DNA of 64,000 nt from SAR324 cluster bacterium (GTDB taxonomy: Bacteria > SAR324 > NAC60-12). Each line of letters starts with the position of its first letter. Position 1 is the first letter of the stretch. The notes beneath the pieces are model-generated. The model saw only the letters and a list, made by a program, of their open reading frames with translations. It did not search any database and had not been told where the DNA came from. Below are positions 9,817-18,449 of the stretch, in pieces. The DNA lies in contig JADGAT010000004.1 of the NCBI GenBank assembly GCA_015231885.1, positions 48,199-112,198 on the forward strand. Reading direction: 5' to 3'. Position numbers and translations under genes: made by a program.

Positions 9817-10068
9817 TTAATTGCAGCGGCTACGGTTTATTTCGTATTTCAGATCAAGTTGTATAAAATAGCGAAAAACATCTATATTGTAAACTTCGAT
9901 ATTCGCAAAATTCCCGATCTTGCAAAATCTTGGGCATGTGGACTGCTGGAATTTATCTGTAAATTTATATGCGCGTTCCCCGGATTTGAGTCTTGAGTTT
10001 TCAAACGCCGACCCATATTGTGGAAATATCATGTAAGCATACTGAACGGAATCTAACACTATCTTCAT
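9817..10068 (-). CDS. Small hypothetical ORF upstream of the ParB-like gene
   Basis: This is an 83-codon ORF from the ATG at 10068 (a TTG at 10080 would add four residues). It ends 28 bp before the ParB-like gene and could be its operon partner. The predicted protein has two cysteines in a CPRFC pattern and no motif I recognise. The recJ start codon on the opposite strand is at 10084, so a recJ promoter should lie inside this ORF. That lowers the chance that it is a real gene. Confidence 0.25.
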   Translation of the reverse strand: MKIVLDSVQYAYMIFPQYGSAFENSRLKSGERAYKFTDKFQQSTCPRFCKIGNFANIEVYNIDVFRYFIQLDLKYEINRSRCN

Positions 10069-10083
10069 TTTTTTCGACAACCC

Positions 10084-11814
10084 ATGAATCTTTCATTTTC
10101 TCAGCTGTTATGGCAGACCACAGAGTCTGAATCGAAGCCTCAACAGATTGCAAATCTATGCCGAGAAATGAAAATTTCTCCGACCTTTGCTAAAATTTTA
10201 ATCAACCGCAATCTGTGTGAACCAGAAACGATCCATCAATATTTAAATCCAGCACGTCAGCAATGCCATGATCCTTTTTTGATGCATGACATGAACAAGG
10301 CGGTCCAACGCGTTTATTCCGCCCTAAAGCGCCGTGAAAAGGTCGTTATCTATGGAGACTATGATGTTGATGGAACGGCAGGAACCGTCATCTTGTACAG
10401 GTATCTCAAACGTATTGGGCTCCGCATCTATTATTTCATTCCCCTGCGTTTGAAAAATGGTTATGGCATGACCGAATCGACCTTGCTGGAGCTCCATCAC
10501 AAAAAAACAGATCTCATCATCACAATCGACAATGGAATCACCGCAATTGCAGAATCACGATTGTTACATCGGCTTGGGGTAGATTTAATCATTACAGACC
10601 ACCACCAGACCTGTTCGGAACAACCGATTGCAGAAGCCATCTTAAATCCCCAAAAGCCCGAATGCCCTTATCCTTTTGAGGGATTGAGCGGGACGGGAGT
10701 TGCTTTCAAATTTCTGGAAGCCTTTGATCAATTTTTAACTGAACAAGGGTATTGGGATCTATCAGGTTATATTCGTCCAGATTTGCAGAGAGATTTGGAC
10801 TTGGTGGCTTTTGCGACAATTGCGGACCGGGTACCCTTGATTGATGAAAACCGGTATTTTGTAAGAGAAGGATTGGAAATGATCAATTCCAACCCTCGTC
10901 CCGGCTTACAAGCATTGATCAAAGAAAGTAACATCAGGGGATACATCACCCCAAACATCATCAGTTTTAAACTGGCCCCCAAAATCAATGCTGTTGGACG
11001 ATTGAGCGACCCCAACCTGGGCGTGCATCTGCTGCTCTCGCATTCACAGTCAGAAGCCAGGCAGCATGCGGTGAAGCTCATTCAGATCAATACAGAAAGG
11101 CAGCAAATCGAGTATCATGTGCTCAAATCAGCATTGTCCCTGGCAGACCGTCAACAAGATCAGGATATGATCATCCTGGTCAATGAGAGCTGGCACTCTG
11201 GAGTGATTGGGAGTGTTGCCGCAAAAATTGCGGCACGTTTCCAAAAGCCCACAGTGATTGTAACATTGTTTGAAGACCAGCTGGCGATTGGATCTATCCG
11301 CAGTGTCGGAAATTTTGACATCTGTTCTGCGTTGCAAGACTGCAATGAGTTGCTGGACAAATTTGGCGGGCACAAAGCAGCAGCAGGTATCAGCCTACAG
11401 ACAAAGCACATTGAAGTGTTTTGTAAACAATTTAGGCAAACCATCCCCTCCGGCTTTGCAAAAGCAATGGATCATGAAGCTCTAAAAATTGAGGCCTGGG
11501 TCGGGTTACAGGATTTAAAAGATGGTCTTGTACATGAGTTGCTGCAAATGTCACCATTTGGTTCTCATAACCCTGAACCCATATTGGGAATCAAAAAAAC
11601 ACGTTTAAAAGACATCACGGTTTTTGGCAACCAACATCTTAAATTTTGTGTGAATACTGCAGAGATGGATATGGAGGTCTTTGCCTGGGATCACTCCGAT
11701 TGGCAAACCAAACTGGAAGGGCTATTGGATCTTGCTATTATTCTCCAAATGCACCATGTCTCTCACAATGCACCATTACAGTTCAAAGCCATTGATATTA
11801 AACCAACGTCATAA
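10084..11814 (+). CDS. recJ: Single-stranded-DNA exonuclease RecJ (copy 1)
   Basis: This 576-residue protein has the full RecJ plan: a DHH domain with GDYDVDGTAGT (residues 96-106), a TIDNGIT strand, ITDHHQ, then a DHHA1 domain with SGVIGSVAAKIA and FGGHKAAAGIS, and a C-terminal OB-fold region. The Asp and His residues that bind the two metal ions are all present, so a 5'-3' ssDNA exonuclease is expected, acting in recombination and repair. It follows the ParB-like gene divergently and is followed 9 bp later by a HemX-like gene. A second, clearly related recJ lies at 20304. The ATG has no evident Shine-Dalgarno. Confidence 0.93.
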   Translation: MNLSFSQLLWQTTESESKPQQIANLCREMKISPTFAKILINRNLCEPETIHQYLNPARQQCHDPFLMHDMNKAVQRVYSALKRREKVVIYGDYDVDGTAGTVILYRYLKRIGLRIYYFIPLRLKNGYGMTESTLLELHHKKTDLIITIDNGITAIAESRLLHRLGVDLIITDHHQTCSEQPIAEAILNPQKPECPYPFEGLSGTGVAFKFLEAFDQFLTEQGYWDLSGYIRPDLQRDLDLVAFATIADRVPLIDENRYFVREGLEMINSNPRPGLQALIKESNIRGYITPNIISFKLAPKINAVGRLSDPNLGVHLLLSHSQSEARQHAVKLIQINTERQQIEYHVLKSALSLADRQQDQDMIILVNESWHSGVIGSVAAKIAARFQKPTVIVTLFEDQLAIGSIRSVGNFDICSALQDCNELLDKFGGHKAAAGISLQTKHIEVFCKQFRQTIPSGFAKAMDHEALKIEAWVGLQDLKDGLVHELLQMSPFGSHNPEPILGIKKTRLKDITVFGNQHLKFCVNTAEMDMEVFAWDHSDWQTKLEGLLDLAIILQMHHVSHNAPLQFKAIDIKPTS

Positions 11815-11823
11815 AAGGCACCA

Positions 11824-12633
11824 ATGATCGTTGAAGCAGGAATATGGATCAGCCTACTTTGTTACTTAGCAGGCTGGAGTGCCCAATTTTCTAAATTTCA
11901 AAGCACAGTAAATATCCCTGAATTGTCGGGGCTTCGTATCTTGCAGGCAGGCTGCATCATACACTTCGCCGCAATCTGCTATTTCTTTTATAAACACTCA
12001 TGGCCAGAAACATTAATCTCTGATTTTCTCAACTTGATTGCCTGGATTCCAATTTTTCTCCACCTCCTCACAAGAAAATACATCACCAGCAAAATCAGTA
12101 CAACGGTCATTCCTCCTTTCTCTATTGTTCTGTTACTGATCTCCTATCTGCTGCACGCACAAAGTATTCCGACTCTTGAATTAATTCGCGAAGCCCCGCT
12201 TCTGAACCAGACCTTGTTGATCACCCATATTTCAGCACTCATTGCAGGATATGTTCTGTTTGGTTTTTCCTGCATTTCCAGCATTATTTTTCTGTACCAG
12301 GATCATCAAATCAAAACCAAACTTGTCAAGCTGCTGGTCAATCAGTTTCCATCCTTATCCACTCTGGATCAGACGAGCTATAAATCGATCATCATGGGTT
12401 TTTTTTTTCTAACCATTGGCTTGATATTAGGCATCATCCTAAGCATAGACCTGCAAAGTTCCCGCAGTATTTTACGCTTAGGATTTTCCATCCTGATTTG
12501 GCTGCTTTACGCTTTTTTTCTAATGGAACGTTTCTTTCAGGGATACCAGCGAAGATTTTCAGCCATATGGTCGGTTATTGGTTTTTTTCTAGTTCTGATG
12601 TCGTTGATCATTGAATCCATGTATTTGGCCTAA
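11824..12633 (+). CDS. HemX/CcsA-like integral membrane protein (cytochrome c assembly family)
   Basis: This 269-residue polytopic protein has about eight membrane segments. Residues 135-165 (HISALIAGYVLFGFSCISSI) and 178-200 (SLSTLDQTSYKSIIMGFFFL) match the CcsA/HemX/YpjD core, including the conserved His before the helix and the LDQTSYK loop. The later part (RLGFSILIWLLYAFFL) corresponds to the helix that usually follows a Trp-rich WDPKE segment in CcsA. That Trp-rich motif is absent, as in HemX/YpjD proteins rather than true cytochrome c synthases. It may assist haem handling or glutamyl-tRNA reductase. Placement 9 bp after recJ suggests co-transcription, but no haem genes are adjacent. 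Confidence 0.7.
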   Translation: MIVEAGIWISLLCYLAGWSAQFSKFQSTVNIPELSGLRILQAGCIIHFAAICYFFYKHSWPETLISDFLNLIAWIPIFLHLLTRKYITSKISTTVIPPFSIVLLLISYLLHAQSIPTLELIREAPLLNQTLLITHISALIAGYVLFGFSCISSIIFLYQDHQIKTKLVKLLVNQFPSLSTLDQTSYKSIIMGFFFLTIGLILGIILSIDLQSSRSILRLGFSILIWLLYAFFLMERFFQGYQRRFSAIWSVIGFFLVLMSLIIESMYLA

Positions 12634-12718
12634 ACCTTTCCGAAATTAGAATACTCTATTTGAGCCAAGACACATTGCGTCATAAGCCGAACCGTTCATT
12701 AATAATGATTCCCACTTC

Positions 12719-13870
12719 ATGACCCCACGAACAAAAAATAAACCGCTCCCTCTCTATAAAAAAGGGTTTCTGTGTATTTTTCTGATTATCGGTTCACTGG
12801 TTACTCTCACAGTGATTTTTACCGCATATGATCTGGACCGTCAAATCGCCGGTTTTTTTTATACACCTGAGGAAGAGTGGCTTTTATTGGAAAAACAGCC
12901 TTGGAAATGGCTTTACAGTTATGGAACCATCCCAGGATTATTATTTACAATAGGGGGAGTGATTGTACTTTTCTTAACTTATATCAGACCACAATTGTAT
13001 TCCTGGCGCCGCTATGTAATGGTGATTGTTTTGACTTCTGTAGTGGGTGGAGGAATTATTGTCAATGGGATTTTAAAAGACTACTGGGGGCGGACCCGAC
13101 CTCGTCAAATTCAAGAATTTGGCGGACGATGGGAGTATCTCGATGTAACCCAACCCGGAATACCAGGTAAAGGAAAATCATTCCCATGCGGTCATTGCAC
13201 CATTTCTTATATTTTTGTCACCTCCATTTTTCTACACAGAAAGTCCCGGTGGATATCCTGGACCGGGACCATTACCGGGATCCTGTATGGAGGATTGATG
13301 AGTGTGGCCCGTATTGGCCAGGGAGGGCATTTCCCGACCGATACATACTGGGCACTAGGGGTGGTGCTTTTGACAGCAAGCCTGCTATACTACTTTATAT
13401 TGCGTCCTCCGCATTACATAATTTATCAAACCACTCCTCCGAGCAAAAAAAAAGTGATAGGAATCAGCACAGGTACTATCTGCCTGATTGTTGTCATGGT
13501 TTTTCTGTTTTTGACTCGTCGTCCGGTTTTTGAGGACCATCAACATGGTTTATCTCTTTATCAAGATACAAAAGAAATACAGCTGCATACCAATATTGAC
13601 CGAGGGGATATTAAAATCAAATCGGATGAAGGCAAGACTCCGCACATTCGTACAATCGTCAGGGGATTTGGCTGGCCGGAAGCCTACCATGAGTTACATG
13701 TCCAAAGAATTAGCAGACAAGGAGGGCTCTTTTATATTGATTACCAACTCATTGGACATGGCTACTTTTCTGAACTAAACATGGAAATGTCACTCCACTT
13801 GCCGGAGCACCTGCACAGCCGAGTCATTCTGATGCCATCAGAAAAAACAGAGATACCACAAAAGAAATGA
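12719..13870 (+). CDS. PAP2-family membrane phosphatase with C-terminal extension
   Basis: This 383-residue protein has about six membrane helices in residues 15-235. All three PAP2 phosphatase motifs are readable: KDYWGRTRP (residues 120-128), PCGH (156-159, where most members have PSGH) and RIGQGGHFPTD (198-208), with the nucleophilic His, supporting Arg and Asp in place. Lipid phosphate or lipid A phosphate hydrolysis at the inner membrane is the expected type of reaction. A further membrane helix (about 247-267) leads to an extra soluble domain of about 115 residues that ends KTEIPQKK. I do not recognise that domain; by topology it is likely periplasmic. The gene stands alone and converges on the next gene. 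Confidence 0.85.
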   Translation: MTPRTKNKPLPLYKKGFLCIFLIIGSLVTLTVIFTAYDLDRQIAGFFYTPEEEWLLLEKQPWKWLYSYGTIPGLLFTIGGVIVLFLTYIRPQLYSWRRYVMVIVLTSVVGGGIIVNGILKDYWGRTRPRQIQEFGGRWEYLDVTQPGIPGKGKSFPCGHCTISYIFVTSIFLHRKSRWISWTGTITGILYGGLMSVARIGQGGHFPTDTYWALGVVLLTASLLYYFILRPPHYIIYQTTPPSKKKVIGISTGTICLIVVMVFLFLTRRPVFEDHQHGLSLYQDTKEIQLHTNIDRGDIKIKSDEGKTPHIRTIVRGFGWPEAYHELHVQRISRQGGLFYIDYQLIGHGYFSELNMEMSLHLPEHLHSRVILMPSEKTEIPQKK

Positions 13871-13886
13871 TATCAGGAGGGAGGCT

Positions 13887-15146
13887 CTAAAACAAAGACT
13901 GGGTCTGTTCGTGTAATTTATTTGCAAGAAGACGAGCTAGAAAAATACCATAGTGTGGATATTTTTGAACAGCAGTCATCCATTCCAAAGCATTAATCGC
14001 AACCAGTTGTCCTTCTGTTTTGGCACGGACTGTTGCGGTACGGCGGTTTCCCAGAAGAAATGCCATTTCTCCTAAAAAAATATCCGTATTGTTCAGGGTG
14101 GTGACTACTTTTTCTCCTGACAGGATTTCAAATTCTCCACCTACAATATAGTAGAGAGAATTACTTTTATCATTTTTCTGAAAAATAATATCCCCAGGTT
14201 TAAAATCCATCATCTGGCTATTCATGAAACCTTCCGGGACACTACGGCTTGGGTCTTCCGTGTGTATGATCACCAATTTGACTTCATTGCCCTTGTCATT
14301 ATAAGTCAGCTCTTTTACATAATTACGGGTCATGAAAACCCCTCGCCCATGGAGTTCCATAATCGCCAATACATCTTCGGGATCTGGCAGCGTCGAAACA
14401 TCAAATCCAGGACCTTCATCATTGATAACAAAATGTGATTCTTTATCAAAAATTTCAAACTTTAACTTCACACGTTTCGAAGCAATCGTTTCATCTTTGC
14501 ACTTTTCTTCTATAAGCTGCACAATGTCTTTTCCGCTTTCCAGCCAATTGGTTTTCTCCTCATAATCAATTTCACAATTTCCATGCTCCACGGCATTCAT
14601 TAACATTTCTACCAAACTGAACTTGAGCCCGTATTTGGTCTGTATATCAATCAAATTTTGTCCATATAGGAAACTGGAAATCAATTCGGCATAACCTTCC
14701 AGCAGCAATGGTTTGTTTTCAATGGACAATGTCCCTGTACGGCCTAATTGCTGAATCATGCCGGTCTGCAATACCAACTGCTGATTGTAGCTCAGGATAT
14801 TGACAATATGGGGCAGCAATGTCCCCAGCTGAGTGTAGGTCATGACGGAAAAAATACCAGGATAGGCAGGAAGGTGTTCTGAAGATTTTCCAGACATGCC
14901 CAGAAAACGTACATTAAACAGGAGGGGGTCATTCACTATTTTTTTCACCATTCCTTCTTCTGTCATGCCGGGATCGTCGAGATCAAACAAAACAAACTGA
15001 GGGGCATCATAATAAAGGTGGTGTTCTATTCTCTCTTGATCTACTATATGATAAAACTCTAGATCCTCTTGGAATTCTGTTTTTAAGAGTTCCTGGATAC
15101 TCTTGACCAGATCACTTTTTTTACAAAATACGGTAAAACTAATCAT
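13887..15146 (-). CDS. Receiver-like / RsbW-type ATPase / cNMP-binding domain fusion
   Basis: This encodes 419 residues from the ATG at 15146; an upstream TTG at 15206 would add 20 poorly structured residues. Residues 1-115 look like a response-regulator receiver with a possible phospho-acceptor Asp (FVLFDLDD) but without the usual conserved Lys. Residues 150-300 form a GHKL ATPase of the RsbW/anti-sigma kinase type: EMLMNAVEHGN (N box), NDEGPGFD (G1) and HGRGVFM (G2). Residues 312-415 form a cyclic-nucleotide-binding domain with FLGEMAFLLGNRRTATV, retaining the phosphate-binding Glu and Arg. The architecture suggests a soluble regulator that joins phosphorelay, ATPase and nucleotide sensing. 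It converges on the PAP2 gene and diverges from moxR. Confidence 0.8.
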   Translation of the reverse strand: MISFTVFCKKSDLVKSIQELLKTEFQEDLEFYHIVDQERIEHHLYYDAPQFVLFDLDDPGMTEEGMVKKIVNDPLLFNVRFLGMSGKSSEHLPAYPGIFSVMTYTQLGTLLPHIVNILSYNQQLVLQTGMIQQLGRTGTLSIENKPLLLEGYAELISSFLYGQNLIDIQTKYGLKFSLVEMLMNAVEHGNCEIDYEEKTNWLESGKDIVQLIEEKCKDETIASKRVKLKFEIFDKESHFVINDEGPGFDVSTLPDPEDVLAIMELHGRGVFMTRNYVKELTYNDKGNEVKLVIIHTEDPSRSVPEGFMNSQMMDFKPGDIIFQKNDKSNSLYYIVGGEFEILSGEKVVTTLNNTDIFLGEMAFLLGNRRTATVRAKTEGQLVAINALEWMTAVQKYPHYGIFLARLLANKLHEQTQSLF

Positions 15147-15338
15147 CTCTGAATAAATTTTTCTAAGTTGACAAATAATGCAAAGTTCAATAGCCTTATC
15201 ATTCAAGTCCCCGCATTCATAGAATTATCCATGATCTGTTAACTGTTTTCATCACTATAATGGAGTCTGGAAGATGTGTCAAATAGTATTCCGATTCGTT
15301 CATTGAGCAAAACGCCCTACCATCCATAGAACCCATGC

Positions 15339-16349
15339 ATGTATCCTGAAAAAACGGATTTTTCATTACAATCCATGGAACAGCTTCATCATTCATTAAT
15401 GGATTTTGCTGAAAAATTCAGACAAGAAATTGCAAAAATCATTGTAGGTCAGGAAAAAACCCTGGATTTAATGATGGTTGCTTTACTTTGCAATGGACAT
15501 GTCCTTTTGACGGGCGTACCCGGACTCGCCAAAACACTACTCATTAAGACAGCAGCCTCGCTGTTTCATCTGCATTTCAATCGTATCCAATGTACCCCGG
15601 ATCTCATGCCTTCTGACATCACAGGAGTGGAGATCTTAGATGAGGCACATGGAATAGAACGCGGTTTTCGCTTTATCAAGGGACCTGTTTTTACCAACCT
15701 TCTGTTGGCAGATGAAATCAATCGCACTTCACCACGAACACAAGCAGCATTACTCCAAGCTATGCAGGAAAAGCAGGTAACGGTTGTAGGAAAAACATAC
15801 TCTTTAGACCCCCCTTTTATTGTCTTTGCAACACAAAATCCGATTGACTCGGAAGGGACCTACCTCCTTCCAGAAGCACAACTTGACCGCTTTTTATTTA
15901 ACATTGCAATGGATTATCCTTCTTTGAAAGAAGAAATGGAGATTGCCGCACAAACACAGCCAGCCTCTTTAACTCCAGAACCGATCCTTGCTCAAACCCG
16001 TCTGATCGAATATCAAAAACTGGTTCATGAGATGCCAATTCCTCAATATCTGGTACAATGGATTGTCACCTATGTGAGAGCCTCCCGCCCTGAGAAAGGA
16101 GCACATGACGACATCAGACGCTTTGTCGAGTGGGGAGCAGGAGTACGAGCATCACAAAACATTGTCACTGCCTCCAAGGCAAAAGCTTTATTATCTGGAC
16201 ATAATACTGTGGCAACAGACGATATTCTCGCAGTGCTGTATCCCATTTTACGACACCGAATCATTATCAATTTTGTCGGAGAAGCTGAAGGATGGAACAG
16301 TGACCGGATCATTGCCTTATTACTGGAACAACATCCTTTTACTGTATGA
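15339..16349 (+). CDS. MoxR-family AAA+ ATPase
   Basis: This 336-residue AAA+ protein has Walker A GVPGLAKT (59-66), Walker B LLADEINR (122-129), the MoxR insert FRFIKGPVF, sensor region FATQNPIDSEGTY and a lid domain ending in helical sequence. MoxR ATPases act as chaperones that mature or insert cofactors into partner proteins, usually with a DUF58 and VWA-domain partner encoded next door. No such partner is adjacent. The following gene encodes an unrecognised 572-residue protein, which is the natural candidate partner. The divergent regulator at 13887-15146 shares the 190-bp upstream region. Confidence 0.9.
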   Translation: MYPEKTDFSLQSMEQLHHSLMDFAEKFRQEIAKIIVGQEKTLDLMMVALLCNGHVLLTGVPGLAKTLLIKTAASLFHLHFNRIQCTPDLMPSDITGVEILDEAHGIERGFRFIKGPVFTNLLLADEINRTSPRTQAALLQAMQEKQVTVVGKTYSLDPPFIVFATQNPIDSEGTYLLPEAQLDRFLFNIAMDYPSLKEEMEIAAQTQPASLTPEPILAQTRLIEYQKLVHEMPIPQYLVQWIVTYVRASRPEKGAHDDIRRFVEWGAGVRASQNIVTASKAKALLSGHNTVATDDILAVLYPILRHRIIINFVGEAEGWNSDRIIALLLEQHPFTV

Positions 16350-16431
16350 GGTTGTCACGAATATTGCAGTATTCCCTGCTGTGGGAAGCAATTGCCTATT
16401 CTGAAAACCAAATAATAACCGTAAACTTGAT

Positions 16432-18150
16432 GTGAGTAAACAACCGTTGACATGGATTGAGCACATTCGCTCTCTTCAAAAAAATTTACAAAACTCGCCC
16501 TCTGCCTTTGTAACACAATTCAGCCTCCGGTTAACCGAAGCAGTCGAGCAGTTTATCAAAGAACAAGCCTCCCTTCCCCTCATTTCTCATCGGGAAACAT
16601 CTTCACAAAAAGCCTTTATTCACGCACTCCAACTCTATGATTCGACCAGCCTCTTAAAGCTCATCGCCAATTATGATTCTGGTCAAGAAATACAAGCCAT
16701 TGGCGGAGCAGCAATCAAAAAGACCCTTCACTCGCTTTACGTGATCCCCAACCTAGAAAACGTAGCTGTCACACCGATGGAAAAGGATACCCTGCTTGCT
16801 TATACCAACCAGCTGAGAACTCACCTGATGCATGCGTTATCCTGCTCTGTGGAGCATTTAAGCCAGCCCAGAACAATTGAACAAATACTGAACTCATTTG
16901 CAAAAAAACAGACATTTGATGATGCATACATAAAGACTTTTTTTACAGAGCGTCTGGAACTCCTGTTTTCTTCTGCTTATCAAACATACTTGATCTTGCG
17001 AAATCGTTACTTTTTGGACTATCTTCGCGAAAAAAGTGAAAATAAAAAGCAATCAGACTGGCTTCATGACATGCTGGATCAAATCAAAGACGTTTCAGAA
17101 GAAGACCTGGCGGTTCGCTTGACCAGCTTGAACTTCAGGACTGTGGAATACCTGGTCCAGTTAATACGCCAAGCTTTCCCCAGTAGCAATGCGCACCAGG
17201 AGCAACATGCTCAACCCCTAATTGAAGCAGTTTGTGAAGGAGACAATTTATTTTTTGATAAAACACCGGCGTTTTCTCCGACGATCTCCTCAAAATCCAT
17301 CGTTCAACTATTACGCAACATTGAAAACATTCCTGTCACCCCTCCACTTGCCAAAGAGTCAACAGAAGATGGTACTCCGCCTTCCACACAAGCCCCCAAT
17401 TACCCCCTTCAACGAAGCCCCTTTGAAGAACTATGTTTTCAATATCTGGAAGAAATCATTTACCTGGCAAATCATACAGAATTATTAACTGACTGCAGCG
17501 CGCCCTATTTATTCCCCAAGATAGAAGAATACATTTCAGCACAAAATCAGGTCTTCGAAGAATTTTTCAATAATGACTCGAATGTCTTAGGGGAGTTGAC
17601 AAATTTCACGACGCAGCTGCTTCAAAGAACAGAATTAGAGAATCCCTTTGGTATACAAAAGGAAGAAATAGGAATCTTCACTTGGGCAGAAAGGGACTGG
17701 CATGTTACAGGAACACAGGAAAGAAATCGAGAATGGACTGTTTTACTCAAAAGCAGGCTGCCGCTTGCCATGCCTCTGAGCTATGGATATAATGAATTCA
17801 GGATTGAAAAAGGACGAAGTTTCATTATACAATTTGGAACAACCTACTTTGACTATGATTTGCCAAAACAAAAACAGCACCGATCTTCTCTTGCAGGCTA
17901 TTTTAAAGTATTGGTCCGAGGAACACAGTTAGCCCCCAATTCTGCTGTAATTTACGCAGGCAATGATCCATTTTATAAACTAACGGACTCTCAATTACGG
18001 CAATGGCAGGGGCTCATCCTGCTTTATTTGATTGTCATACGGAACAAATATGGGATTGAGCTGCCAGAAGCGCTAAAAGACTATTTAGTGAGGAAAATTC
18101 CTCAGACTCTCACAAAAAAAAAGGTAGGAAGACGATCACTGTCTAAATAA
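16432..18150 (+). CDS. Unrecognised 572-residue protein downstream of moxR
   Basis: The start is a GTG at 16432, 82 bp after moxR and in the same orientation. I recognise no family. The N-terminal half is helical and Gln/Glu/Leu-rich. A proline- and serine-rich linker (about residues 300-325, around TPPLAKESTEDGTPPSTQ) leads to a C-terminal domain with mixed strands, including YGYNEFRIEKGRSFIIQFGT and a basic end KKKVGRRSLSK. There is no signal peptide or membrane segment, so it is probably cytoplasmic. The position suggests a MoxR client or co-factor, which is inference from order alone. It is not a DUF58 or VWA protein by any motif I can see (no DxSxS MIDAS). Confidence 0.7.
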   Translation: MSKQPLTWIEHIRSLQKNLQNSPSAFVTQFSLRLTEAVEQFIKEQASLPLISHRETSSQKAFIHALQLYDSTSLLKLIANYDSGQEIQAIGGAAIKKTLHSLYVIPNLENVAVTPMEKDTLLAYTNQLRTHLMHALSCSVEHLSQPRTIEQILNSFAKKQTFDDAYIKTFFTERLELLFSSAYQTYLILRNRYFLDYLREKSENKKQSDWLHDMLDQIKDVSEEDLAVRLTSLNFRTVEYLVQLIRQAFPSSNAHQEQHAQPLIEAVCEGDNLFFDKTPAFSPTISSKSIVQLLRNIENIPVTPPLAKESTEDGTPPSTQAPNYPLQRSPFEELCFQYLEEIIYLANHTELLTDCSAPYLFPKIEEYISAQNQVFEEFFNNDSNVLGELTNFTTQLLQRTELENPFGIQKEEIGIFTWAERDWHVTGTQERNREWTVLLKSRLPLAMPLSYGYNEFRIEKGRSFIIQFGTTYFDYDLPKQKQHRSSLAGYFKVLVRGTQLAPNSAVIYAGNDPFYKLTDSQLRQWQGLILLYLIVIRNKYGIELPEALKDYLVRKIPQTLTKKKVGRRSLSK

Positions 18151-18219
18151 TTGTTGAATGTTCCGTCAATTGGGATATTTTATACAGTATAAGCAAGAAA
18201 CATTTCCAAAGGCAGGGAT

Positions 18220-18444
18220 ATGACAAAACAAAACATAACTGATGAAGAATGGGGCTTTATCAAAAAACCTGTACAAACCAGGCAAGGGATCACCATCAGG
18301 AAGACATACCCTGCTAATGATCCAAAGTTAAAATCAATATTAGAAAACCCCGAAACCAGCAGTCAAGTGGTCAGTATCTTTTTTAAATACGATGACGGCC
18401 CTCCACGCACAGTGACTGAGGTAGAGCTGCTTATCCGAAATTGA
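18220..18444 (+). CDS. Small hypothetical protein (74 residues)
   Basis: This is a short soluble protein with balanced composition (EEWGFIKKPVQTRQG near the start, FKYDDGPPRTVTEVELL near the end). It is preceded by a purine-rich ribosome site (GGCAGGG) at good spacing from the ATG. An AT-rich promoter-like stretch lies just upstream (around 18170-18200). It follows the 572-residue gene by 69 bp in the same direction and converges with the barrel gene at 18450. I do not recognise the family. Confidence 0.6.
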   Translation: MTKQNITDEEWGFIKKPVQTRQGITIRKTYPANDPKLKSILENPETSSQVVSIFFKYDDGPPRTVTEVELLIRN

Positions 18445-18449
18445 ACCAA

